Shown: piece after piece, positions 1-4,868 of the stretch
Layout of the letters: each line of letters opens with the position of its first letter
Numbering within the stretch: position 1 is the stretch's first letter
DNA from: DASVDK01 sp036381125 [NCBI: Thermodesulfobacteriota bacterium]
Lineage (GTDB): Bacteria; DASVDK01
Assembly: GCA_036381125.1 (NCBI GenBank)
Contig: DASVDK010000308.1
Coordinates: 1 to 10,421, forward strand
Length of the DNA: 10,421 nucleotides
Reading direction: 5' to 3'
Translations under genes and position numbers: made by a program
The notes under the pieces: model-generated
The model's input: the letters and a program-made list of their open reading frames with translations, nothing else
What the model was told of the DNA's origin: nothing
The model's database searches: none

Positions 1-477
1 CGCCTGGTGCCGGACGAGGTGACCGTCGGGATGGTGCGCGAGCGGCTCTCGGAGCCCGATGCGCGGTCGGGCTCGGTGCTCGACGGCTTCCCCCGGACGG
101 TCCCGCAGGCGGAGGCGCTCGACCGCATGCTCGGGGCGCTCGGCCGGCGGGTTTCGCGCGTGCTGGTGCTCGAGGTGCCGGAGGAGGAGTTGCTCCGGCG
201 GCTGTCGGGGCGGTGGCTCTGCCGGGCGGCCGGGCACTCGTACCATGCGGTGTCCTCGCCGCCGCGCGTGCCGGGGCGCTGCGACGTCGACGGCAGCGAG
301 CTCTACCAGCGCGAGGACGACACGGAGGAGAAGGCTCGCCGCCGCCTGGCGGACTACCGGGAGAAGACCGAACCGGTCATCGAGCACTACCGGAAGGCCG
401 GCCTGGTCGCGAGCGTCGACGGCGTCGGCGCCGTGGAGGAGATCGAACAACGGCTCGCGAAGGCGGTAGGGGCGTGA
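1..477 (+). CDS. adk: Adenylate kinase, 3' part (5' end outside window)
   Basis: Cytosolic nucleoside monophosphate kinase (ATP + AMP = 2 ADP). The frame is open from base 1 and ends at TGA 475-477, giving 158 C-terminal residues; the family is usually about 215 aa, so the P-loop and start lie upstream. Visible family landmarks are DGFPRT (82-99), the LID domain from RLSGRW to ELYQREDD, and the C-terminal PVIEHYRKAGL segment. The LID resembles the zinc-type LID of Gram-positive-like adenylate kinases, but the expected Cys-x2-Cys pair reads C-R-A-A. The later pair reads C-D-V-D, matching the known C-C-C-D variant at its last two positions. Zinc binding is therefore uncertain. The stop overlaps the GTG start of map by 4 nt. 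Identity is very secure from the motifs and from the position upstream of map. Confidence 0.97.
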   Translation, partial: RLVPDEVTVGMVRERLSEPDARSGSVLDGFPRTVPQAEALDRMLGALGRRVSRVLVLEVPEEELLRRLSGRWLCRAAGHSYHAVSSPPRVPGRCDVDGSELYQREDDTEEKARRRLADYREKTEPVIEHYRKAGLVASVDGVGAVEEIEQRLAKAVGA

Positions 478-1247
478 AGACCAACGTTCGCGGCCTGCCG
501 ATCCTCAAGAACGCCGACCAGATCGCGAAGATGCGGCGCGCCGGCGCGATCGTGGCCACCATCCTCGAGCGGCTGCGCGAGGCCGCCAGGCCGGGGGTGA
601 CGACGCAGGACCTCGACCGGATCGCCGCGGAGGGGATCCGGCAGGCCGGGGCGAGGTCGTCGTTCCTCGGCTACCGGGGCTACCCGGCGGTCCTCTGCGT
701 CTCGGTGAACGACGAGGTCGTCCACGGGATCCCGTCGCCGAAGCGGGTCCTCAAGGACGGGGACATCGTGGGGCTTGACTTCGGTGTTATTGTAGAGGGT
801 TTCCACGCCGATTCGGCCATCACGGTGCCCGTGGGGACGATCAGCGAGGAGGCGGAGCGGCTGATCCGCGTGACGCGGGAGGCGCTCGAGAAGGGGATCG
901 CCCAGGCGCGGCCGGGCAACCGCCTGTCCGACATCGGAGGAGCGGTCCAGGACCACGCGGAGGCGGCCGGCTACTCGGTCGTGCGCGAGTTCGTCGGCCA
1001 CGGCATCGGCCAGGCGCTCCACGAGGAGCCGCAGGTCCCGAATTACCGGATCGAGGGGGCTCCCGGACGGCGGCTCACCGAGGGCCTGGTCCTGGCGATC
1101 GAGCCGATGGTGAACGCGGGCGGGCCCGAGGTGCGGATCCTCGAGGACGGCTGGACGGCGGTCACCAGGGACGGCAGCCTCTCCGCGCACTTCGAGCACA
1201 CGCTGGCCGTGACGGCGGACGGCCCCGTGGTGCTCACGCGTCCGTAG
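474..1247 (+). CDS. map: Methionine aminopeptidase, type I
   Basis: Removes the initiator methionine from nascent proteins in the cytosol; dinuclear-metal peptidase of family M24A. The 257-aa product is close to the usual type I length (about 250-265). The five metal ligands are all visible: D102 (GLDFG), D113 (HADSAIT), H176 (GHGIG), E210 (IEPM) and E241 (FEHT). The substrate-site histidines H84 (VVHGIP) and H183 (ALHEE) are also present. I chose GTG 474, which overlaps the adk stop as GTGA. The first internal ATG (531) would remove the conserved N-terminal helix (ILKNADQIAKMRRAG). The overlap suggests translational coupling to adk. One oddity is a run of A/T-ending codons at 774-800 (CTT, GGT, GTT, ATT, GTA, GGT) between the two aspartate ligands, in a gene otherwise almost all G/C-ending. 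The function is certain. Confidence 0.97.
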   Translation: MKTNVRGLPILKNADQIAKMRRAGAIVATILERLREAARPGVTTQDLDRIAAEGIRQAGARSSFLGYRGYPAVLCVSVNDEVVHGIPSPKRVLKDGDIVGLDFGVIVEGFHADSAITVPVGTISEEAERLIRVTREALEKGIAQARPGNRLSDIGGAVQDHAEAAGYSVVREFVGHGIGQALHEEPQVPNYRIEGAPGRRLTEGLVLAIEPMVNAGGPEVRILEDGWTAVTRDGSLSAHFEHTLAVTADGPVVLTRP

Positions 1248-1262
1248 GGGAGCGAAGGGATC

Positions 1263-1376
1263 ATGAAGGTCAAGGCGTCCGTCAAGAAGATTTGCCCGAA
1301 GTGCAAGGTGGTCCGGCGCAATCGGGTCGTGCGGATCATCTGCGAGAACCCGAAGCACAAGCAGCGGCAAGGCTAG
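1263..1376 (+). CDS. rpmJ: 50S ribosomal protein L36 (bL36), zinc-binding form
   Basis: Small protein of the large ribosomal subunit. ATG 1263 to TAG 1376 encodes 37 aa, the normal bL36 length, beginning [15 protein letters not shown]. The zinc ribbon is intact: C11, C14, C27 and H32 (C-x2-C-x12-C-x4-H), so this is the C+ form rather than the zinc-free paralogue. A purine-rich GGGAGCGAAGGG stretch lies just upstream of the start. It sits 15 nt after map and 104 nt before rpsM; infA, which often lies between map and rpmJ, is absent. The length, composition and Cys/His spacing make the call secure despite the small size. Confidence 0.96.
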   Translation: MKVKASVKKICPKCKVVRRNRVVRIICENPKHKQRQG

Positions 1377-1480
1377 CAGCCGGCGGCGCACCGTCGGCGT
1401 CCGGGATCGAAGCCGACGGGTCCCGGGCGGCCGGCGGGGGCGGCGCCGCGGCGCCGGCGTGACGCGCAGGAGAGGACAGC
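1377..1480 (+). promoter_or_regulatory. rpmJ-rpsM spacer with nested inverted repeats; possible S4-type leader
   Basis: A 104-nt spacer. A perfect 8-bp inverted repeat, CCGTCGGC (1391-1398) with GCCGACGG (1412-1419), encloses a 13-nt loop. Within that loop CCGGGA (1401-1406) can instead pair with TCCCGG (1421-1426), so the two foldings exclude each other. A perfect 16-bp palindrome follows at 1441-1456 (CGGCGCC-GC-GGCGCCG). The SD AGGAGAGG of rpsM lies after it. In E. coli the alpha operon is repressed by S4 binding a pseudoknot just upstream of rpsM, and rpsD lies downstream here. That this spacer does the same job is inference; the GC-rich background makes chance pairing easy. There is no obvious promoter. 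Confidence 0.35.
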
Positions 1481-1849
1481 ATGGCTCGTGTGGCGGGGGT
1501 CGACCTCCCCCGGAACAAGCGGATGGAGATCGCACTGACGTACATCTACGGCGTCGGTCGGACGCTCGCCCGGCGGATCCTCGCCCAGGCGAACGTCAGC
1601 CCGGACACCCGCACCGACCAGCTCACCGACGCCGAGATCGCGCGGATCCGCGAGGTGCTCGACCGCGAGTACAAGGTCGAGGGCGACCTCAGGCGCGAGG
1701 TGTCGATGAACATCAAGCGGCTCATGGACCTCGGCACGTACCGGGGGCTCCGGCACCGCAAGGGGCTGCCGGTTCGCGGCCAGCGCACGCGCACCAATTC
1801 GCGCACCCGCAAGGGGCCGCGGCGCGGCATGGCCGGCAAGAAGAAGTAA
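1481..1849 (+). CDS. rpsM: 30S ribosomal protein S13 (uS13)
   Basis: Head protein of the small ribosomal subunit that contacts the P-site tRNA and forms intersubunit bridges. The product is 122 aa, the normal length. The N-terminus [22 protein letters not shown] and helix-hairpin-helix ([11 protein letters not shown]) are classic, and the C-terminus is the expected basic tail ([15 protein letters not shown] then GKKK) that reaches the tRNA. ATG 1481 has a strong SD, AGGAGAGG, 6 nt upstream. The rpsK SD overlaps this gene's stop codon, so the two are tightly linked. Nothing is unusual in the protein. Confidence 0.98.
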   Translation: MARVAGVDLPRNKRMEIALTYIYGVGRTLARRILAQANVSPDTRTDQLTDAEIARIREVLDREYKVEGDLRREVSMNIKRLMDLGTYRGLRHRKGLPVRGQRTRTNSRTRKGPRRGMAGKKK

Positions 1850-1863
1850 GGAGGCGATAGGCC

Positions 1864-2256
1864 GTGGCCGAGGGGAAGGTCGCACCGAAGAAGAAGAAGG
1901 AACGGAAGAACATCTCGAACGGCATCGCCCACATCCAGGCGACGTTCAACAACACGATCATCACCATCACCGACGTGAGCGGCAACGCCATCGCCTGGTC
2001 GTCGGCCGGCGCGCAGGGGTTCAAGGGCTCGCGCAAGAGCACCCCCTTCGCCGCGCAGGTGGCGGCCGAGGACGCGGCGCGCAAGGCGATGGAGCACGGC
2101 GTCCGCTCGGTCGAGGTGTACGTGAAGGGCCCGGGGTCGGGCCGCGAGGCGGCGCTGCGCGCGCTGCAGGCGGCCGGGTTCAACATCACCGTGATCCAGG
2201 ACGTGACCCCGATCCCGCACAACGGCTGCCGCCCGCCCAAGCGGCGCCGGGTCTGA
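1864..2256 (+). CDS. rpsK: 30S ribosomal protein S11 (uS11)
   Basis: Platform protein of the 30S subunit, near the mRNA exit and the SD-anti-SD helix. The product is 130 aa from a GTG start; the SD AAGGAGG (1848-1854) overlaps the rpsM stop and is well spaced. The core [18 protein letters not shown], the [20 protein letters not shown] segment and the C-terminal [10 protein letters not shown] are typical. N120-G121 (HNG) is the site known in E. coli S11 to form isoaspartate. The lysine-rich N-terminal tail (KKKKERKN) is common in the family. The gene lies between rpsM and rpsD in standard alpha-operon order. Confidence 0.98.
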   Translation: MAEGKVAPKKKKERKNISNGIAHIQATFNNTIITITDVSGNAIAWSSAGAQGFKGSRKSTPFAAQVAAEDAARKAMEHGVRSVEVYVKGPGSGREAALRALQAAGFNITVIQDVTPIPHNGCRPPKRRRV

Positions 2257-2257
2257 G

Positions 2258-2263
2258 AAGGAG
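2258..2263 (+). promoter_or_regulatory. Shine-Dalgarno that fixes the rpsD TTG start
   Basis: AAGGAG directly after the rpsK stop, 8 nt before TTG 2272. No ATG or GTG lies at a usable distance in this frame, and the next residues [11 protein letters not shown] match the S4 N-terminus, so TTG is the start. Confidence 0.8.
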
Positions 2264-2271
2264 CGCGAGTT

Positions 2272-2898
2272 TTGGCGAGGCATACCGAGGCGGTCTGCCG
2301 CCTGTGCCGACGGGAGACCATGAAGCTCTACCTCAAGGGGGACCGCTGCTACTCGGACAAGTGCGCCATCGAGCGGCGCAACTACCCCCCCGGCCAGCAC
2401 GGGCAGGGGCGGGTGAAGTTCTCCGAGTACGGGCAGCAGCTCCGCGAGAAGCAGAAGATCAAGCGGATCTACGGGGTCCTCGAGCGGCAGTTCCGCCGCT
2501 ACTTCGAGGCGGCGGAGCGGATGAAGGGGATCACCGGCGAGAACCTCCTGGTCCTCCTCGAGCGGCGGCTCGACAACATCGTCTTCCGGCTCGGGTTCGC
2601 CAACTCGCGGGCCGAGGCGCGGCAGCTCGTCCTGCACCGGCACTTCACGGTAAACGGGCGCACGGTGAACGTCCCCTCCTACCTCGTGAAGCCGGGCGAC
2701 ACGGTGGAGCTGAAGGAGAGGAGCCGCAAGATCGCCCGGGTGCTGGACTCGCTCGAGGCGGTCGCCCGCCGTGGCGTGCCGCAGTGGCTCGACCTCGAGA
2801 AGGAGAAGTTCCGGGGCACCGTGAAGGCGCTGCCCGTCCGCAGCGACCTCACCATGCCGATCCAGGAGCAGCTCGTCGTCGAGCTCTACTCGCGGTAG
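2272..2898 (+). CDS. rpsD: 30S ribosomal protein S4 (uS4), zinc-type
   Basis: Primary 16S rRNA-binding protein that nucleates 30S body assembly; in several bacteria it also represses the alpha operon. The product is 208 aa. The N-terminal zinc knuckle is intact: C9, C12, C26 and C31, as in Thermus-type S4. It is followed by RNYPPGQHG, the helical region, and the S4 RNA-binding domain ([25 protein letters not shown]) to the C-terminal ELYSR. Initiation is at the rare codon TTG, supported by AAGGAG 8 nt upstream. A weak initiation codon on the likely autoregulator is notable, but an effect on dosage is inference. A 76-nt hairpin-rich spacer separates it from rpoA. Confidence 0.97.
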   Translation: MARHTEAVCRLCRRETMKLYLKGDRCYSDKCAIERRNYPPGQHGQGRVKFSEYGQQLREKQKIKRIYGVLERQFRRYFEAAERMKGITGENLLVLLERRLDNIVFRLGFANSRAEARQLVLHRHFTVNGRTVNVPSYLVKPGDTVELKERSRKIARVLDSLEAVARRGVPQWLDLEKEKFRGTVKALPVRSDLTMPIQEQLVVELYSR

Positions 2899-2974
2899 CC
2901 GCGAGCCGGGGAGCCCGGCACGCATCCGGCGCGCCTCGCGGGGCGCGCCCTGACCGGCGCGTCACGTCCGGGAC
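2899..2974 (+). other. rpsD-rpoA spacer with two successive hairpins
   Basis: A 76-nt spacer with two perfect inverted repeats. The first is GCCGGG-GAG-CCCGGC at 2905-2919. The second is GGCGCGCC, a TCGCGG loop, and GGCGCGCC at 2928-2949. Neither is followed by a T-run, so they are not intrinsic terminators; mRNA stabilisation, processing or leader control are possible. The same GGCGCGCC arms form a hairpin in the rpoA-rplQ spacer (4062-4080). No promoter is visible. Confidence 0.5.
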
Positions 2975-2976
2975 AT

Positions 2977-2981
2977 GGGAG
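2977..2981 (+). promoter_or_regulatory. Likely Shine-Dalgarno for rpoA, favouring ATG 2993
   Basis: GGGAG lies 11 nt before ATG 2993 and inside the frame that would start at ATG 2975. The 2975 start has only a weak CCGGGAC ahead of it. Spacing to 2993 is a little long, so the choice is moderate. Confidence 0.45.
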
Positions 2982-2992
2982 CAGACACGAAG

Positions 2993-4027
2993 ATGGCAGT
3001 GGCCGAAAGCACGATGCAGCGCAACTGGCGCGACCTGATCAAGCCGAAGCGGCTCGAGGTCGACCCCGACTCCGTCTCGCCGACGTACGGCAAGTTCGTC
3101 GGCGAGCCGTTCGAGCGCGGCTTCGGGATCACGATCGGCAACGCCCTCAGGCGGATCCTCCTGTCGTCGCTCCAGGGAGCGGCGATCACGGCGGTGCGCA
3201 TCGACGGGGTGCTGCACGAGTTCTCGACGATCCCAGGCGTCGCCGAGGACGTCACCGACATCATCCTGAACCTGAAGGACGTCCGGATCAAGATGCACGC
3301 CGAGGGGCCGAAGACGATCCGGATCAAGGCCGACAAGGAAGGGGTCGTCAAGGCGGGCGACATCGTGGCCGACGAAACGATCGAGATCCTGAACCCCGAC
3401 CTGCACATCGCCACGCTGTCGAAGAACGCGCGCCTCGAGATGGAGATGACGGTCAAGCAGGGGCGGGGCTACGTGCCGGCCGAGCGGAACAAGGAGGAGG
3501 ACCAGCCGATCGGGACGATCCCGATCGACTCGATCTTCTCGCCGATCCGGAAGGTGAACTACACGGTCACCAACGCGCGCGTTGGCCAGATCACCGACTA
3601 CGACAAGCTCATCCTCGAGGTCTGGACGAACGGCAGCGTGAAGCCCGAGGACGCGGTCGCCTACGCGGCCAAGATCCTCAAGGACCAGCTCTCGATCTTC
3701 ATCAACTTCGAGGAGGAGAGCGAGGGGCTCGCGGTCCCGGCGGCCGAGGAGCAGGCCAAGCTCAACGAGAACCTCTTCAAGAGCGTCGACGAGCTGGAGC
3801 TGTCGGTGCGGTCGGCCAACTGCCTGAAGAACGCCGACATCCGCTACATCGGCGAGCTGGTGCAGAAGACCGAGGCCGAGATGCTCAAGACGAAGAACTT
3901 CGGCCGCAAGTCGCTCAACGAGATCAAGGAGATCCTCGCGGAGATGGGCCTCACCCTCGGGATGAAGCTCGACAACTTCCCGACCCGCGAGGAGCGCCGC
4001 AAACTGGAGCAAGGCCGGGCGCAGTAG
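2993..4027 (+). CDS. rpoA: DNA-directed RNA polymerase subunit alpha
   Basis: Alpha subunit: its dimer scaffolds RNA polymerase assembly, and its C-terminal domain binds UP elements and activators. From ATG 2993 it is 344 aa; the in-frame ATG 2975 would add six residues (MGADTK) with a poorer SD, and ATG 3014 has none. The N-terminal domain runs to about residue 240 ([48 protein letters not shown]). The C-terminal domain has both DNA-contact clusters: R273, N276, C277 (VRSANCL), and G304, K306, S307 (FGRKSLNEI), equivalent to E. coli R265/N268/C269 and G296/K298/S299. The sequence looks deltaproteobacterial-like, an impression from memory rather than a search. It is followed by a 247-bp repeat-bearing spacer before rplQ. 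Confidence 0.97.
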   Translation: MAVAESTMQRNWRDLIKPKRLEVDPDSVSPTYGKFVGEPFERGFGITIGNALRRILLSSLQGAAITAVRIDGVLHEFSTIPGVAEDVTDIILNLKDVRIKMHAEGPKTIRIKADKEGVVKAGDIVADETIEILNPDLHIATLSKNARLEMEMTVKQGRGYVPAERNKEEDQPIGTIPIDSIFSPIRKVNYTVTNARVGQITDYDKLILEVWTNGSVKPEDAVAYAAKILKDQLSIFINFEEESEGLAVPAAEEQAKLNENLFKSVDELELSVRSANCLKNADIRYIGELVQKTEAEMLKTKNFGRKSLNEIKEILAEMGLTLGMKLDNFPTREERRKLEQGRAQ

Positions 4028-4030
4028 CGC

Positions 4031-4262
4031 CCGGCCGCGAGGCGAGCGGCCATCGGTGGTTGGCGCGCCGGCGGCGCGCCGAGGAGCGGAGCCGCGGCTT
4101 CGCCGCGGCGGAGCGGAAGCCGGCCGCGAGGCGTTGGCGGAGGGCGGCGGGAGCCGCCCGATGAGGCGAGCGGCCACCGGTAGTGGGGACCGGGGCGGAG
4201 CCCCGGAGGAGCGGAGCCCGGGTTGACCCCGGGCGGAGCGGAAGCCGGCCGCGAGCCGTTGG
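4031..4262 (+). repeat. Tandem structured repeat, two copies, between rpoA and rplQ
   Basis: Copy A (about 4039-4137) and copy B (about 4163-4262) recur at a 124-125 nt period. Three blocks are conserved: 4039-4060 with 4163-4184 (20 of 22 identical), 4081-4093 with 4206-4218 (GAGGAGCGGAGCC, identical), and 4110-4137 with 4235-4262 (27 of 28). Between the blocks lie two hairpins per copy whose arms differ but remain self-complementary. In copy A they are GGCGCGCC-GGC-GGCGCGCC (4062-4080) and GCCGCGGC-TTC-GCCGCGGC (4091-4109). In copy B they are CCGGGGC-GGA-GCCCCGG (4190-4206) and GCCCGGG-TTGAC-CCCGGGC (4216-4234). The outer blocks can also pair: GCGGCC 4046-4051 with GGCCGC 4122-4127, and 4170-4175 with 4247-4252. 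Each copy could thus fold as a three-way junction. No open frame with coding character crosses it. Whether it is a structured RNA or an interspersed DNA repeat is unresolved. Confidence 0.8.
4142..4159 (+). other. Extra hairpin with GNRA-type loop between the two repeat copies
   Basis: GGGCGGC (4142-4148), loop GGGA (4149-4152), GCCGCCC (4153-4159): a perfect 7-bp stem with a loop fitting GNRA. It links copy A to copy B. No T-run follows, so it is not a terminator. Confidence 0.45.
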
Positions 4263-4271
4263 AGGAAGGGG
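4261..4271 (+). promoter_or_regulatory. rplQ Shine-Dalgarno at the edge of repeat copy B
   Basis: GGAGGAAGGGG precedes ATG 4275, with GGAGG 9 nt away. Its first two bases are the last two of the conserved block of copy B (GTTGG 4258-4262). Copy A continues similarly (GTTGGCGGAGGG), so the repeat may include or overlap the ribosome binding site. Confidence 0.7.
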
Positions 4272-4274
4272 TTC

Positions 4275-4718
4275 ATGAGGCACCGCAAGGCGGGGCGCAA
4301 GTTCGGCCGCAACAGCGCGAACCGGGCGGCGATGTTCAGGAACCAGGTCCAGGCGCTGCTCGAGCACGAGCGGATCGAGACCACGGTGCCCCGGGCCAAG
4401 GAGGTCCGCGGCATCGCGGAGCGGCTCATCACCCTCGGCAAGCGTGGAGGCCTCCACTCGGTGCGCCTCGTCGAGCGGGTGGTCCGCAAGAAGTCGGTGA
4501 TCACCAAGCTCTTCGAGGAGCTGGGGCCGCGCTTCAAGGACCGGCCGGGCGGCTACACGCGGATCGTCCGGACCCGGCGCCGCCTGGGCGACGGCGCGCC
4601 GATGGGCTTCCTCGAGCTGCTGCCGCCGCCGGGCGGCCGCCCCGCCAGGGGGGCGCCCGCGCCGGAGGAGTCGGAGCAGAAGGAGGGCAAGGGGGCCGGC
4701 AAGCGCGACGGCCAGTAG
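4275..4718 (+). CDS. rplQ: 50S ribosomal protein L17 (bL17)
   Basis: Large-subunit protein near the peptide exit tunnel; standard last gene of the alpha operon. The product is 147 aa. The core MRHRKAGRKFGRNSANRAAMFRN is split here as MRHRKAGRKFGR then NSANRAAMFRNQV; RIETTVPRAKEVRGIAERLITLGK and the C-terminal GDGAPMGFLELL are typical. Residues from about 116 onward form a Pro/Gly/Ala then Glu/Lys-rich tail (LLPPPGGRPARG to KGAGKRDGQ), about 20-30 residues longer than compact L17 proteins and probably disordered. ATG 4275 is supported by the strong SD. An intrinsic terminator follows 27 nt after the stop. Confidence 0.97.
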   Translation: MRHRKAGRKFGRNSANRAAMFRNQVQALLEHERIETTVPRAKEVRGIAERLITLGKRGGLHSVRLVERVVRKKSVITKLFEELGPRFKDRPGGYTRIVRTRRRLGDGAPMGFLELLPPPGGRPARGAPAPEESEQKEGKGAGKRDGQ

Positions 4719-4744
4719 CGCCGCCGCGAGGCCGAGAGGGAGGC

Positions 4745-4784
4745 ACGCCCGGAAACCTCAACGTTTCCGGGCGTTTGTGTCTCT
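4745..4784 (+). terminator. Intrinsic terminator ending the alpha operon
   Basis: ACGCCCGGAAAC (4745-4756), loop CTCAAC (4757-4762), GTTTCCGGGCGT (4763-4774): a perfect 12-bp stem followed by a T-rich but interrupted tail, TTTGTGTCTCT. No A-run lies on the upstream side, so it acts mainly for + strand transcripts. A second small GC hairpin follows at 4785-4801 (GGGGCG, GCGGT, CGCCCC). The location between rplQ and the trp promoter fits. Confidence 0.85.
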
Positions 4785-4814
4785 GGGGCGGCGGTCGCCC
4801 CGGCGGCCGGCCGC

Positions 4815-4843
4815 TTGACTTTGCCAGGGGCGCGCGGTAGCGT
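4815..4843 (+). promoter_or_regulatory. Sigma70-like promoter for the trp operon
   Basis: TTGACT (4815-4820, 5 of 6 to consensus), a 17-nt spacer, then TAGCGT (4838-4843, 3 of 6). Transcription would start near 4850, leaving a leader of about 18-20 nt before trpE ATG 4869. That is too short for a leader peptide and attenuator. The position just downstream of the terminator supports it. I see no clear operator palindrome over it. Confidence 0.65.
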
Positions 4844-4868
4844 GCCTGCCAATTTCCCGAGGAGGCCC

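Noticed and set aside
775-803. Promoter inside map from TTGACT at 775
   Set aside because: No -10-like hexamer at 16-18 nt; TATTGT lies only 7 nt after it.
2304-3038. Second + strand open frame across rpsD, and similar alternative frames over trpE, trpC and rplQ
   Set aside because: Arg/Ala/Gly/Pro-rich out-of-frame translations of secure genes; no start context or family match.
4031-4262. CRISPR array or insertion-sequence remnant in the rpoA-rplQ spacer
   Set aside because: There are only two units, the variable parts are hairpins rather than unique spacers, and no transposase fragment or terminal repeat pair is visible.
2849-4537. Long open frame on the - strand across rpoA and its spacer (and similar ones over 387-1535, 1546-2925, 4758-6452, 6887-8149, 9008-10393)
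   Set aside because: Antisense frames stay open because G/C-ending codons make stops rare. They are rich in Arg, Leu, Asp and Pro with no recognisable domain, and each lies opposite a secure gene.
4815-4868. N-terminal extension of TrpE from TTG 4815
   Set aside because: The TTG is the -35 box, no SD precedes it, and ATG 4869 has GAGGAGG with a normal family N-terminus.
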